DNA of 52,831 nt from Chitinophagaceae bacterium (GTDB lineage Bacteria > Bacteroidota > Bacteroidia > Chitinophagales > Chitinophagaceae). Below the pieces are notes generated by a model that had not been told where the DNA came from, did not search any database, and saw only the letters and a program-made list of their open reading frames with translations. Made by a program: the position numbers and the translations under genes. The stretch covers positions 1-52,831 of the forward strand of contig CANBSH010000010.1 of NCBI GenBank assembly GCA_947372105.1. Reading direction: 5' to 3'. Below are positions 8,670-18,250 of the stretch, piece by piece; position 1 is the first letter of the stretch, and every line of letters starts with the position of its first letter.

Positions 8670-9763
8670 TTAAAGGTTTTATAAGCAATGCCATAGACAA
8701 CAATGATCCAAATAAATAAAACAGAAATATCCCCCCAAGCGTCTATTAAGCTATTTCCTTCAAATGAAATATTACGCATGGCATTATTAAAATGCGTTAA
8801 AGGTAAAATATTACAAATGGGCTGCAACCAAGTAGGAAAGTTTTCAATAGAGAAAAAAGTACCTGCCAATAAAAACTGAGGCAAGGTAAACAAGTTGGCA
8901 AATGGAGGAATCGTGCTTTCATTTTTAGCCGCCCCGCTCACAATAAAACCAAAACCCATAAATAAGATGAGGGAAATGAAACTCAATACTAAAATATTGA
9001 TAAAAGTAATCCAACCATGCACTAAAGTGAAGTGAAATGCAAAATGTCCAATGCCAATAATGATGACAGCGGTAATTAATTGAAAAATGACTCTGCTTAA
9101 AGCCTCTCCCAAAATAATATATAAACGACGAATAGGCGTAGCATAAAAACGTTTAAGGACTAATTGTTGTCTTAAATTGAAGAATAAAAAAGCAACTCCA
9201 AATACACCCGCACTCAATAATGAAAATCCTAATTGTCCAGGTAATATAAAATCGATTGTGCGATAAATTCTGCCTGGCACTTTTGTGACAGTGTTATTGA
9301 CAACCGCAATTGTAGGCGCTCCAGCATATTTGATGGCATTAATTTTACCAATGACCGCATTCAAAATGGATTTGACTAATTGAACATTTTGCGGGTTTGC
9401 CGCTTCCGAACTTACTAGGTCAATGCTATAAGGAATTGTTGGATTTTGTGTGGCTTTAATACTAATGAGAGCAGTGATACGACCTTTAGAAAGTTCGCTT
9501 TGAATTTTATTGCTATCTCCTTGTATAAATTTTAATCCTGAAATATTTTTAATCGCAGCATAAACTGGATTCAAAGTATCTGAATGTGATTCCATGGCTA
9601 CATTCACATTAATATTTCCACCACTGCTTAAAAAACCAAAAACAAGTATAAATATTAAAGGAAAAGCAATACTAAAAATGACAGCAGAGGGACTTCTAAA
9701 AGTTGACCTCAAACTTGCCTTGGTAATAGCGAACAAGGCTTTTAATTGACTATAGGATGACAT
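8660..9763 (-). CDS. ABC-2 type transporter permease
   Basis: A 367-residue inner-membrane permease of the ABC-2 class. It has one helix near 25-47, a large extracytoplasmic loop to about 165, then five helices, including the typical C-terminal run with FSIENFPTWLQPICNILPLTHFNNAMR before the last helix. This is the DrrB/NatB-like exporter layout with a periplasmic domain. No ATP-binding subunit is next to it, so the partner ATPase must be encoded elsewhere. It starts 3 bases after the sppA stop and overlaps the SRPBCC gene by 10 bases, so the three are very likely one transcript. The substrate is unknown. Confidence 0.87.
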   Translation of the reverse strand: MSSYSQLKALFAITKASLRSTFRSPSAVIFSIAFPLIFILVFGFLSSGGNINVNVAMESHSDTLNPVYAAIKNISGLKFIQGDSNKIQSELSKGRITALISIKATQNPTIPYSIDLVSSEAANPQNVQLVKSILNAVIGKINAIKYAGAPTIAVVNNTVTKVPGRIYRTIDFILPGQLGFSLLSAGVFGVAFLFFNLRQQLVLKRFYATPIRRLYIILGEALSRVIFQLITAVIIIGIGHFAFHFTLVHGWITFINILVLSFISLILFMGFGFIVSGAAKNESTIPPFANLFTLPQFLLAGTFFSIENFPTWLQPICNILPLTHFNNAMRNISFEGNSLIDAWGDISVLFIWIIVVYGIAYKTFKWE

Positions 9764-9766
9764 ACC

Positions 9767-11524
9767 TTATGGATGATTTACCTCAAAGATAGGCAATCGA
9801 GCTTGTGTATGTCCCATCATTTGTTTGATGGATTTCATTTGTTGCAACATTTGCCATTGTTCCAAACCAATTTCTTGTTGAATAGACTTCACTTTCACTT
9901 CATTCTTATACCCTTCTATAAAATCATCAATAAAGGATTTACTTTCCGGGAAAGATTTTAAGCTATACCCTTTCACATGAGCCATTCTAGCAGCGGATTG
10001 TATGGCATCTTCCAAGGTTCCAATTTTATCCACGAGTCCTACTTTAATAGCATCAGACCCTGTCCAAACTCTACCTTGTGCAATAGAATCAATGTATTCA
10101 ATATTCTTTTTTCTACCTGCAGCAACACGTGATTTAAAAGTATAATACACAGAATCTACACCAGATTGAAGGAAATTTTGTTCGATGGTTGTTAATTGTC
10201 TAGTTGCCGAAGGCGCGTCTGCATATTTTCCGGTATTGACTCTGTCAAAAGTGATTCCTAATTTATTTTTCATAAAATTAGTGACATTAGGAATAATGGA
10301 GAACACCCCAATAGATCCTGTGATAGTATTTGCATTCGCAAAAATGGAATCAGCACCACATGCAATGTAATAACCTCCAGAAGCTGCTAGATCTCCCATA
10401 CTCACTACCACCGGTTTTTCCTTTTTCAATAAATCAATTTCTCTCCATATAATATCACTCGCCAAAGAACTACCTCCTGGAGAATTGACTCTGATTACAA
10501 CAGCATCAATGGATTTATCATTTCTAATTTTTTGTAATAAAATTCGGTAATCATCACTTGCAATAGATTCTCTTTCATTTTTACCCATGACAACATCTCC
10601 ATCGGCATACACCACAGCAATTTTTCCAGAACCAGAACCTCTTAGCGCAACGGCCCCTGCGTATTCATTTACAGATACAAAAGAAATTTCTCCTTTTTCG
10701 GAATGATTTACTTTTTTACTAATTATTTTTTTTAATTGATCATCATATAATAAACCATCCACTAATTTATAATGTAATGCATCACTAGCTCTTTGCACTT
10801 TTCCTTCATCTGCAATTGCCTTTAAAGCATCTACTTGCAAACCTCTTTGGTCAGCAGTGCCTTGAACAAAACTATTATATATAGAAGTCAACCAAACACT
10901 AGTTTGTAATTTATTGGCTTCAGACATTTGAGTATATCTAAATGGCTCCGTAGCACTTTTAAATTTACCCGCATAAAAAACTTGTGGTTGAATTTCTAAT
11001 TTATCCAACAATCCTTTTAAAAACATAGTTTCATAACTAAACCCATTCCATTCTAAACCACCTTGAGGATGTGTATAAATTTGATCCGCTACATTTCCCA
11101 TCATATATCCTTTTTGAGTGATGGTTTCGCCATAAGCGATTACAAATTTTTTAGACTTTTTAAAATCAATGATTGCTTTTCTAATTTCTTCTGTAGCAGC
11201 ATACCCATTTGGATTTTGAGAGCACTTAATATAAATACCTTTTATAGTAGAATCTTTTTTAGCATAATGAATTAATCCAATAAGTTCGGATAAGTTTGGA
11301 ATTTTGCCATTTTTCTTGCTTAATAATTCACTAAACGGATCATTCTTGCCTTTTTCAGGAAAAGATTCACTAGCGTCAATCACTAATACCGAATTTTGTT
11401 TAATCGTTGTTTTTTCGTCAGATGAAAATGCAGCAGCAATACCTGCTAAAATAAAAAAGCCTAAAAAACTAAAAACGACTAAAGCTAAAAGTGTTGCAAA
11501 AAAAGACTTAAAAAAACTTTTCAT
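9767..11524 (-). CDS. sppA: Signal peptide peptidase SppA, long (67K) form
   Basis: Membrane-bound Ser/Lys protease that degrades cleaved signal peptides. The 585-residue length matches the tandem-domain type of E. coli. There is an N-terminal membrane anchor (about 9-33) and two S49 domains. The catalytic Lys is in GKFKSATEPF (Lys189) in the first domain, and the nucleophile in GDLAASGGYY (Ser382) in the second, preceded by the oxyanion strand RVNSPGGSS (345-353). Both residues of the dyad are present, so it should be active. It is the first gene of a three-gene minus-strand operon with an ABC-2 permease and an SRPBCC protein, and is divergent from folK. Confidence 0.96.
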   Translation of the reverse strand: MKSFFKSFFATLLALVVFSFLGFFILAGIAAAFSSDEKTTIKQNSVLVIDASESFPEKGKNDPFSELLSKKNGKIPNLSELIGLIHYAKKDSTIKGIYIKCSQNPNGYAATEEIRKAIIDFKKSKKFVIAYGETITQKGYMMGNVADQIYTHPQGGLEWNGFSYETMFLKGLLDKLEIQPQVFYAGKFKSATEPFRYTQMSEANKLQTSVWLTSIYNSFVQGTADQRGLQVDALKAIADEGKVQRASDALHYKLVDGLLYDDQLKKIISKKVNHSEKGEISFVSVNEYAGAVALRGSGSGKIAVVYADGDVVMGKNERESIASDDYRILLQKIRNDKSIDAVVIRVNSPGGSSLASDIIWREIDLLKKEKPVVVSMGDLAASGGYYIACGADSIFANANTITGSIGVFSIIPNVTNFMKNKLGITFDRVNTGKYADAPSATRQLTTIEQNFLQSGVDSVYYTFKSRVAAGRKKNIEYIDSIAQGRVWTGSDAIKVGLVDKIGTLEDAIQSAARMAHVKGYSLKSFPESKSFIDDFIEGYKNEVKVKSIQQEIGLEQWQMLQQMKSIKQMMGHTQARLPIFEVNHP

Positions 11525-11627
11525 GGATAGGTAACATTAAATTTTGAAGTTCCCCCAAAATACTGTGTCTTAAAATAGGGTAACCCTGTAAAATTATGGA
11601 TATTTGAGCTACTTTTATAATCCTTGT

Positions 11628-12116
11628 ATGAACAAAGTGTACCTATTGATAGGCGGTAATATGGGCGACCGATTGGCAAATATTCATACTGCTTTGACTC
11701 AAATCGAAAGGCTTGCAGGAACCATCATACAAAAATCAGCTATTTACGAAACAGAAGCCTGGGGATTGAAAGAACAACCTTCCTTTTACAATCAAGCCAT
11801 AACTATTCAAACTCATTTAAACCCTTTGGCACTTTTACAACAACTCATTGAGATAGAAGCTAGCATGGGCAGGCAGAGAGACATCACTTGGGGACCTCGC
11901 ACCATGGATATAGATATTATATATTTCAACCATGAAATTGTAAGTATCGATCCACTTTCTATCCCACATCCAAGAATGCATCAACGCAACTTTGTATTAA
12001 CTCCATTAGTCGAAATTGCTCCCGACTATATTCACCCTGTTTTAGGCCTCTCCACAACTCAATTGTTGAAAGATTGTGAAGACAAATCCCTTGTGTATAA
12101 AAAAACAGAGGAGTAA
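11628..12116 (+). CDS. folK: 2-amino-4-hydroxy-6-hydroxymethyldihydropteridine pyrophosphokinase
   Basis: Transfers pyrophosphate from ATP to 6-hydroxymethyl-7,8-dihydropterin in folate synthesis. With the ATG at 11628 the product is 162 residues and starts MNKVYLLIGGNMGDR, the expected HPPK N-terminus. An upstream in-frame TTG at 11604 would add eight unconserved residues and is less likely. Diagnostic motifs are LLIGGNMGDR, the acceptor-loop tryptophan stretch ETEAWG, and GPRTMDIDIIYF with the two metal-binding Asp residues, followed by IPHPRMHQRNFVL. It is followed after 43 bases by a deoxynucleoside kinase gene. Confidence 0.95.
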   Translation: MNKVYLLIGGNMGDRLANIHTALTQIERLAGTIIQKSAIYETEAWGLKEQPSFYNQAITIQTHLNPLALLQQLIEIEASMGRQRDITWGPRTMDIDIIYFNHEIVSIDPLSIPHPRMHQRNFVLTPLVEIAPDYIHPVLGLSTTQLLKDCEDKSLVYKKTEE

Positions 12117-12129
12117 GCTACCTGCTTAC

Positions 12130-12137
12130 TATATTTG
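12130..12137 (+). promoter_or_regulatory. Candidate -7 promoter box of the deoxynucleoside kinase gene
   Basis: TATATTTG, a perfect TAnnTTTG match, ends 22 bases before the ATG at 12160 and lies in the short gap after folK. No TTG is found at the ideal distance upstream. Confidence 0.45.
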
Positions 12138-12159
12138 AAAAAATTGAAGCACGGAATAC

Positions 12160-12792
12160 ATGAAGCATCATTTCATTGCCATTGAAGGAAATATTGGAGC
12201 AGGAAAAACCACCTTGTCAAACCTATTATCACAACATTATAACGCAAAATTAATGTTGGAGGAATTTGCTGAAAATCCCTTTTTGACTAAATTTTATGAG
12301 AACCCCCAGCAATATGCTTTCCCATTGGAATTATTTTTTTTAGCGGAGCGTTTTAAACAACAACAAGAAAAAATTCAGGCCACTGATTTATTCCAATCTG
12401 TAACGATATCCGATTATATTTTCACTAAATGTTTGTTGTTTGCAAAAGTCAATTTGCCCGAGGAGGAATTTAGATTGTATCAAAAATTATTTGATGTTTT
12501 TTTTCAGCAATTAACGACTCCTGACATTCTCATTTACTTACATGCTCCTGTGACTAAACTTCAAAGTAATATTAAAAAGAGAAATAGGGAATATGAGCAA
12601 ACGATCCCAGATGAATATTTATTAAAACTGCAAGAAACTTACACAAGTTATATTAAGCAACATCAAATCACCACCATTTTTGTGGATGCTAGTAATGCCG
12701 ATTTTATTCATAATCCAGCGCATTTAAAAGTGATCACAGACGCATTAGAAGGTGATTTAGCTCCGGGACAACATTATTTTACATTACCTTAA
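12160..12792 (+). CDS. Deoxynucleoside kinase (dGK/dAK-like)
   Basis: Phosphorylates deoxynucleosides to monophosphates in the salvage pathway. The 210-residue protein has the P-loop GNIGAGKTT (9-17), the substrate-contact LEEF, the SDYIF motif near 86-90 corresponding to the DRS-type region, and a lid segment with Arg/Lys (KKRNREYE, about 143-150). The sequence resembles the bacterial dGK/dAK group rather than thymidine kinase. Specificity between deoxyadenosine and deoxyguanosine cannot be read with confidence. It lies between folK and an MFS transporter on the same strand, with only 4 bases before the transporter gene. Confidence 0.9.
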   Translation: MKHHFIAIEGNIGAGKTTLSNLLSQHYNAKLMLEEFAENPFLTKFYENPQQYAFPLELFFLAERFKQQQEKIQATDLFQSVTISDYIFTKCLLFAKVNLPEEEFRLYQKLFDVFFQQLTTPDILIYLHAPVTKLQSNIKKRNREYEQTIPDEYLLKLQETYTSYIKQHQITTIFVDASNADFIHNPAHLKVITDALEGDLAPGQHYFTLP

Positions 12793-12796
12793 TACC

Positions 12797-14050
12797 ATGG
12801 AAAGTACCCTTCAAAAAACAAGTGACCCTCTTGGCGCCCTTCGCATTACCGAGTTTCGCCACTTAATGATAGGTCGTTTTTTATTTATCATGGGACTAAG
12901 AATGATGGGTACATTAGTAGGTTGGTGGATTTATGAACTTACCAACGAGCCTTTTGCCATAGGATTAATTGGATTGTCAGAAGTAATACCGGCCGTTTCC
13001 TTAGCCTTGTATGCAGGACATGTGATTGATAAAAGCGAAAAAAGAAAACTACTCTTAAGAGGGGTTGCACTTTATTGGATATGCGCATTGGTGCTACTTA
13101 TACTGTCTACCAAAATAGGCTCCGAAAAATTAAGCCAATTACAAATCGCCATTGTAATTTATTTCATGGTATTTTGTACGGGTATTATAAGATCCTTTAC
13201 CGGACCAAGTTTTGGCACTATTGTGGGTTGTATTGTTCCTAAAAATTTATTACAAAATGCCACTACTTGGAGTCAAGGAATTTGGTTAAGCGCCTCTGTC
13301 TTAGGTCATGCCATAGTGGGTTTTATCATTGCAGGTTTTGGACATACCGGTTCCTTAATTGTGGTGATCGTATTAGTGACAATTGGATATTTTTATATGT
13401 CCTTAATGAGTCCCAAACCACCCCATGCGCAAGTTAGCAATGATCTAAAACCTTTAGAAAGTGTGAAGGAAGGTCTTCGTTTTGTTTTTAATTCCAAAGA
13501 AGTATTAGGTGCTTTGTCATTGGATTTATTTGCCGTTTTATTTGGAGGTGCCGTGGCTATGATACCCGTTTTTGCAAGAGATATTTTAAAAGCAGGACCT
13601 ATTGGTTTTGGCTGGCTCAATGCGGCATCAGACATTGGTGCTATCATTATTATTTTTTTTGTGACTATTTTCCCAGCACATCGAGGTCAAGGAAAAAAAT
13701 TATTAATAGCTGTTGCAGGTTTTGGAATTTGCATTATCATATTCGCCCTCTCTAAAATATTTTGGCTTTCATTTGTAATGCTTCTGCTCAGTGGAATATT
13801 AGATGGATTTAGTATGATAGTAAGAGGCACTATTGTACAATTAAAAACTCCCGATCATATGCGAGGTAGAGTGATGAGCGTTAATTCCATGTTTATTAAT
13901 AGCAGTAATGAATTGGGTCAATTTGAAAGTGGAGTGGCCGCGAAAGCCATGGGAGTCATCCCTTCGGTGGTATTTGGTGGCGCTATGACAATACTAGTGG
14001 TAGCGGTGACTTGGTTCAAAGCACCCGCGCTAAAGAAAATGGAATACTAA
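12797..14050 (+). CDS. Major facilitator transporter (EntS/MFS_3-like)
   Basis: A 417-residue, 12-helix MFS protein. The N-terminal pattern ALRITEFRHLMIGRF and a weak motif A, GHVIDKSEKRKLL (74-86), resemble the EntS-like exporter group. The C-terminal half contains PDHMRGRVMSVNSMF, a motif seen in the same group. The substrate is unknown; relatives export siderophores or drugs. It begins 4 bases after the deoxynucleoside kinase stop, so the two are probably co-transcribed although not obviously linked in function. It ends 4 bases before the end of the convergent cysteine-cluster gene, leaving no room for a separate terminator. Confidence 0.87.
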   Translation: MESTLQKTSDPLGALRITEFRHLMIGRFLFIMGLRMMGTLVGWWIYELTNEPFAIGLIGLSEVIPAVSLALYAGHVIDKSEKRKLLLRGVALYWICALVLLILSTKIGSEKLSQLQIAIVIYFMVFCTGIIRSFTGPSFGTIVGCIVPKNLLQNATTWSQGIWLSASVLGHAIVGFIIAGFGHTGSLIVVIVLVTIGYFYMSLMSPKPPHAQVSNDLKPLESVKEGLRFVFNSKEVLGALSLDLFAVLFGGAVAMIPVFARDILKAGPIGFGWLNAASDIGAIIIIFFVTIFPAHRGQGKKLLIAVAGFGICIIIFALSKIFWLSFVMLLLSGILDGFSMIVRGTIVQLKTPDHMRGRVMSVNSMFINSSNELGQFESGVAAKAMGVIPSVVFGGAMTILVVAVTWFKAPALKKMEY

Positions 14051-14054
14051 GATT

Positions 14055-14546
14055 TTATTTTGCTAACAAGTCATTCATGACGGAATGAACTGCAGGACAA
14101 AATTCTGCGTTTTTCAAAGTCACTGCAGGTCTTTTATAAAAAACATCTTCATCGGTATAAGGAAAACGTTGACAATCCGATGGGCGTTGGTCATAAATAC
14201 TACAAGCATTGTCTGCCCCTAAAAAAGGACATGGATTTTGCTTCACTACATAGTCCCCTTCTTTATCCAATGCCAAATAAGTATCAATAAATACGCTTTC
14301 TTTTAAGCCTAAGTACTTACTGATTCTTTTGATATCTGGGGTTTTAAACCTTGGAGAATAATTCTTACAGCATCTGGCACAATCTAGACAATTGATCTTT
14401 TCAAAAGCCGCCTCATGCAAATCGGGCAATTGCTTCATTATTTTACGCGGATCCCCCTTTTTAAGATAATATTGAAGCTTTTTAAGCTTTTCAGGGGTGG
14501 GCGCTTCGTATAATTGTTCAATTGATGGTTCCATATATGACCCCAA
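14055..14546 (-). CDS. YkgJ-family cysteine-cluster protein
   Basis: A small soluble protein (163 residues, or 159 from the second Met) with the CxxCxxCC pattern CLDCARCCKNY near 55-65, then CPFLGADNACSIYDQRPSDC near 106-125. This is the UPF0153/YkgJ arrangement thought to bind zinc or an iron-sulfur cluster. The biochemical role of the family is not established. It is convergent with the MFS gene and divergent from gcvP, and nothing in the context indicates a pathway. Confidence 0.85.
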   Translation of the reverse strand: MGSYMEPSIEQLYEAPTPEKLKKLQYYLKKGDPRKIMKQLPDLHEAAFEKINCLDCARCCKNYSPRFKTPDIKRISKYLGLKESVFIDTYLALDKEGDYVVKQNPCPFLGADNACSIYDQRPSDCQRFPYTDEDVFYKRPAVTLKNAEFCPAVHSVMNDLLAK

Positions 14547-14623
14547 AAGTAAACCTTTTCACATTCATCCACAAGCTTTCCCCACCATTCTAATTCAACC
14601 CGAGAAGCACCCGTTTAATGACG

Positions 14624-14631
14624 TATATTTG
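14624..14631 (+). promoter_or_regulatory. Candidate -7 promoter box of gcvP
   Basis: TATATTTG matches TAnnTTTG and ends 25 bases before the gcvP ATG, in the divergent gap between the YkgJ-family gene and gcvP. No glycine-riboswitch-like structure was recognised in this short leader. Confidence 0.5.
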
Positions 14632-14656
14632 TGGCAATTTTTAAATACCCTTTTAT

Positions 14657-17512
14657 ATGTTAGCATTGAATCAAAACGGAGCTGAATTTATCAAAAGACA
14701 CATTGGACCTAGCAGTGAAGAAACGGAAAAAATGTTAGCCACTATTGGCCTTTCTTCCGTAGACGAATTAATTGATAAAACAGTCCCTGCTATTATTCGT
14801 TCTAAAAAAACAATGAATATTCCAGCAGGATTAAGTGAGTTTGAATTATTACAATCCTTACAACAGATTGCACAAAAAAATATTGTTGCGAAAAATTTTA
14901 TTGGTCAAGGTTATTATGGCACCATCACTCCAAGTGTGATATTGCGTAATATTTTTGAAAACCCAGGTTGGTATACTCAATACACTCCTTACCAAGCAGA
15001 GATCGCGCAAGGTCGTTTAGAAAGTTTATTGAACTTTCAAACCATGGTTGCCGACTTAACAGGAATGGCTATTTCAAACGCTTCTTTATTAGATGAAGCC
15101 ACTGCAGCTGCGGAAGCGATGGCAATGATCTTTAATCACGTGAATAAATCAGAGCAAACTACACAACCAAAATTGTTTGTAGATGAAGCTATTTTTACAC
15201 AAACCAAAGATGTATTAGCCACTAGAGCAGAACCTATCGGAATACAATTAGTAGAAGGTGATTTTCAAAAAGCAACTATAGATGGTCAATTTTTTGGCGC
15301 CATTTTACAATACCCCAACAGCAAAGGAAATATTCATGACTATTCAGCTTTCATTGATAAAGTTCATAGCGCGGGCGGTTTGGTTATTTTAGTAGCTGAT
15401 ATTTTAGCACTTACTTTATTAAAAAGCCCTGCAGAATTAAATGCTGATGTAGCTGTTGGAAATACCCAACGCTTTGGTGTTCCTATGGGATTTGGCGGAC
15501 CGCATGCAGCTTACTTTGCTACTAAAGATGAATTTAAAAGAGGCATGCCTGGTCGTTTAATTGGAGTGAGCGTGGATGCACAAGGTAATCGTGCTTTAAG
15601 AATGGCATTGCAAACACGTGAGCAACATATCAAACGTGAAAAAGCCACTTCAAATATTTGTACTGCACAAGCTTTACTTGCTAATATGGCGGTGATGTAT
15701 GCCGTATATCATGGTCCACAAGGTTTGAAAAAAATTGCGACTCGCATTCATGGGTTTGCGCAATTATTAGAAGCTCAATTAAAATCATTAGGCATTACAT
15801 CGGCGAATACATCTTATTTTGATACTTTACATTTGAGCGGAATAGATGCAGCTGCAGTTAAAAAGAATGCAGAAGCGCAAGACATTAATTTTAATTATTT
15901 TGCAGATGGCTCTATTAGTATTACTATAGATGAAACAACATCTGCTCCTCAAATTACAGAAATCGTTTCTTTATTTGAATCTCTTACGAACAAAAAAGCA
16001 AATGGAGCTCCTATAGCAAATACTCCTCAAGTTCCTGCCACATTAATACGTACTTCATCCTACTTAACACATCCAGTGTTTAATTCACATCATAGTGAAA
16101 CACAAATGATGCGTTATATCAAACAATTAGAGAACAAAGATTTGTCTTTAAATACCAGTATGATTAGCTTAGGAAGTTGCACTATGAAATTAAATGCAGC
16201 CACCGAAATGATTCCAGTAAGTTGGCCAGGATTTAGCACCATGCATCCTTTTGCACCTAGTCATCAAACATTGGGTTACCAAGAAATTGCAAAAGAATTA
16301 AGCGCTTATTTATGTGAAACTACTGGCTTTACTGCTTGTAGTTTGCAGCCTAATAGTGGGGCGCAAGGTGAATACGCTGGATTATTAACAATCAGAGCGT
16401 ACCATCAACATCACCAACAAGCACATCGTAATATTGTATTAATTCCAATTAGTGCACATGGAACCAATCCTGCTAGTGCGGTGATGGCTGGATTTAAAGT
16501 AGTCGTAGTGGCTTGTGATGCAGCAGGAAATATTGATATGACGGATCTAAAAGCAAAAGCTTTACAATATAAAGATAATTTAGGTGGATTGATGGTAACC
16601 TACCCTTCCACACATGGTGTGTTTGAAGAAACCATAATTGACATCTGTCAAATGATTCACGATTTAGGTGGATTAGTGTATATGGATGGTGCCAATATGA
16701 ATGCTCAAGTGGGTTTAACGAGTCCAGGTAATATTGGGGCAGATGTATGTCATTTAAACTTACATAAAACATTCGCCATTCCACACGGTGGTGGTGGACC
16801 TGGCATGGGCCCTATTTGTGTGAATGATAAATTAGCTCCTTTCCTTCCAGGTCATGCATTTCATGGGAATGGCGCGAACGCAGTGAGCGCGGCACCTTGG
16901 GGATCTGCAAGTATTTTATTAATTAGTTACGCTTATATTAAAATGTTAGGAGCTGCTGGTTTAGAATTAGCCACTGCTTATGCGATTTTAAATGCAAACT
17001 ACATGAAAGCGAGACTTGAAAAATTATATCCTATTTTATATACAGGAAAAAATGGAACCTGTGCCCATGAATTCATCATCGATTTACGTCCTTTCAAAGC
17101 GACTGCCGGAATTGAAGCAGAAGATGTGGCGAAACGTTTAATTGATTATGGATTTCACGCTCCTACCATGAGTTTCCCTGTTCCGGGTACGATTATGATT
17201 GAACCTACCGAAAGTGAAGACAAAGCAGAATTAGATCGTTTCTGTGATGCTTTAATTTCAATTCATGACGAAATCAAGTCGATTGAAAATGGAACTTTGG
17301 ATAAAAATAATAACCCATTAAAAAATGCACCACATACTCAAAAGGTGATTTGCGCAGATGTTTGGGATCGCCCTTACACACGTCAACAAGCGGCTTTCCC
17401 TTTATATTATGTACAACAAAATAAATTCTGGCCTACTGTTGCGAGAGTAAACAATACACATGGAGATAGAAATTTAGTGTGTACTTGTGAGCCAGTAGCC
17501 TCTTATGCATAA
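14657..17512 (+). CDS. gcvP: Glycine dehydrogenase (aminomethyl-transferring), P-protein
   Basis: PLP-dependent P-protein of the glycine cleavage system: it decarboxylates glycine and passes the aminomethyl group to the H-protein. At 951 residues it is the single-chain, fused alpha/beta form. The N-terminal half contains [17 protein letters not shown] and the conserved region near [12 protein letters not shown]. The C-terminal half carries the PLP lysine in [16 protein letters not shown] (Lys704), after HGTNPASA. It is complete, with the usual ending [13 protein letters not shown]. The other glycine-cleavage genes (gcvH, gcvT, lpd) are not in this window. It ends before a pair of strong hairpins that separate it from a convergent regulator gene. 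Confidence 0.98.
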   Translation: MLALNQNGAEFIKRHIGPSSEETEKMLATIGLSSVDELIDKTVPAIIRSKKTMNIPAGLSEFELLQSLQQIAQKNIVAKNFIGQGYYGTITPSVILRNIFENPGWYTQYTPYQAEIAQGRLESLLNFQTMVADLTGMAISNASLLDEATAAAEAMAMIFNHVNKSEQTTQPKLFVDEAIFTQTKDVLATRAEPIGIQLVEGDFQKATIDGQFFGAILQYPNSKGNIHDYSAFIDKVHSAGGLVILVADILALTLLKSPAELNADVAVGNTQRFGVPMGFGGPHAAYFATKDEFKRGMPGRLIGVSVDAQGNRALRMALQTREQHIKREKATSNICTAQALLANMAVMYAVYHGPQGLKKIATRIHGFAQLLEAQLKSLGITSANTSYFDTLHLSGIDAAAVKKNAEAQDINFNYFADGSISITIDETTSAPQITEIVSLFESLTNKKANGAPIANTPQVPATLIRTSSYLTHPVFNSHHSETQMMRYIKQLENKDLSLNTSMISLGSCTMKLNAATEMIPVSWPGFSTMHPFAPSHQTLGYQEIAKELSAYLCETTGFTACSLQPNSGAQGEYAGLLTIRAYHQHHQQAHRNIVLIPISAHGTNPASAVMAGFKVVVVACDAAGNIDMTDLKAKALQYKDNLGGLMVTYPSTHGVFEETIIDICQMIHDLGGLVYMDGANMNAQVGLTSPGNIGADVCHLNLHKTFAIPHGGGGPGMGPICVNDKLAPFLPGHAFHGNGANAVSAAPWGSASILLISYAYIKMLGAAGLELATAYAILNANYMKARLEKLYPILYTGKNGTCAHEFIIDLRPFKATAGIEAEDVAKRLIDYGFHAPTMSFPVPGTIMIEPTESEDKAELDRFCDALISIHDEIKSIENGTLDKNNNPLKNAPHTQKVICADVWDRPYTRQQAAFPLYYVQQNKFWPTVARVNNTHGDRNLVCTCEPVASYA

Positions 17513-17541
17513 ATAATATAAACGCATAGATAAAGGTCTTA

Positions 17542-17579
17542 AACTATTTATAGATACAGGTTTTAATCTATAAATAGTT
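17542..17579. repeat. Perfect 14-bp inverted repeat downstream of gcvP
   Basis: The arms AACTATTTATAGAT and ATCTATAAATAGTT are perfectly complementary around a 10-base loop. It sits immediately before a classical terminator in the gap between convergent gcvP and the XRE-like gene. It may be an accessory terminator hairpin, an mRNA 3' stabiliser or a protein-binding site. Confidence 0.8.
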
Positions 17580-17580
17580 A

Positions 17581-17610
17581 AAAAAAGCAAGGTGTCCCCT
17601 TGCTTTTTTT
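17581..17610. terminator. Bidirectional intrinsic terminator between gcvP and the XRE-like gene
   Basis: A-run plus GCAAGG, a 5-base loop, then CCTTGC plus a T-run. The GC stem is flanked by A/T tracts on both sides, so it can terminate transcription arriving from gcvP (plus) and from the regulator (minus). Confidence 0.9.
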
Positions 17611-17640
17611 TAAGTGATACCACAACTAATTTTAGACGTA

Positions 17641-18075
17641 TTAGCTACCTGTTGCCATTGCTTCCTGAATGGTACTAATGGGATGTTGATTGTGCAACAT
17701 AAACTCGTACAAGGAGATGATTTTCTCTTTGTCTTTAATCATGAAATTCATCTTTTCAATATCTTCTTCTAATAATTTTAACTTAGACTCCTCCGACTTA
17801 TACATTTTAGACGGATTTTCAACCGAAATCATCTCGCCTGTTTCCGCATGAATATAGTTTTCTAGTAACATTTCTCCTTCTCCAATTAATACCCATAAAA
17901 TATTAAGCTCTCCGTAATTTTCATGAATCTTAATTAAAATATCGGAACCAACCGATCCTAAATTTCTTAATTGCTTAGAAAAGTACCCATTAGATAAATG
18001 AATCTTTTTTTCGAAAGAATGTGGTGTGATGTGTCTGGTTTTTAAATACAGGGCAATGCGTTCAATGGGTTTCAT
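17641..18075 (-). CDS. XRE-like helix-turn-helix regulator with C-terminal coiled coil
   Basis: A 144-residue protein. Residues 1-65 look like a CI/XRE-type DNA-binding domain (MKPIERIALYLKTRHI, then SFEKKIHLSNGYFSKQLRN as the helix-turn-helix, ending LNILWVLIGEGEML, a sequence common after such domains). Residues about 95-130 are charged and heptad-like, suggesting a dimerisation coiled coil. There is no peptidase or ligand domain. An AT-rich perfect inverted repeat 18-42 bases upstream of the start could be its own operator, which is inference. It is isolated between two hairpin regions, with no phage or toxin genes beside it. The regulated genes are unknown. Confidence 0.8.
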   Translation of the reverse strand: MKPIERIALYLKTRHITPHSFEKKIHLSNGYFSKQLRNLGSVGSDILIKIHENYGELNILWVLIGEGEMLLENYIHAETGEMISVENPSKMYKSEESKLKLLEEDIEKMNFMIKDKEKIISLYEFMLHNQHPISTIQEAMATGS

Positions 18076-18093
18076 GCTATTTTGTTTAGAGTG

Positions 18094-18117
18094 ATCGAAA
18101 AAGAAAATTTTTTCGAT
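18094..18117. promoter_or_regulatory. Candidate operator: inverted repeat upstream of the XRE-like gene
   Basis: ATCGAAAAA and TTTTTCGAT form a perfect 9-bp inverted repeat with a 6-base spacer, 18 bases upstream of the regulator start. Small CI-like regulators commonly bind such dyads to repress themselves, and position and symmetry are the only evidence here. Confidence 0.5.
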
Positions 18118-18155
18118 ACCAAAATAATATTAAAACAAACTGAAGGATTCAATCT

Positions 18156-18184
18156 TAGGCCTCATTTATTAAATATGAGGCCTA
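18156..18184. terminator. Hairpin downstream of the ABC-F gene
   Basis: TAGGCCTCAT and ATGAGGCCTA pair perfectly around a 9-base loop, about 65 bases after the ABC-F stop on the minus strand. There is no clear U-tract, so it may be a weak or factor-assisted terminator or an mRNA end-protecting hairpin. Confidence 0.55.
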
Positions 18185-18250
18185 GCCATTAGAAGCTGTT
18201 AGGTATAAATCGAAGAAGGTCAACCAATAAATAGAAAACAGAATAATATT

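Noticed and set aside
11577..11587. AGGGT-A-ACCCT dyad between sppA and folK
   Set aside because: Only five base pairs per arm; such short dyads are expected by chance.
17641..18117. Remnant of a prophage or toxin-antitoxin module around the XRE-like regulator
   Set aside because: No integrase, phage structural gene or toxin-sized partner lies on either side; both neighbours are housekeeping genes.
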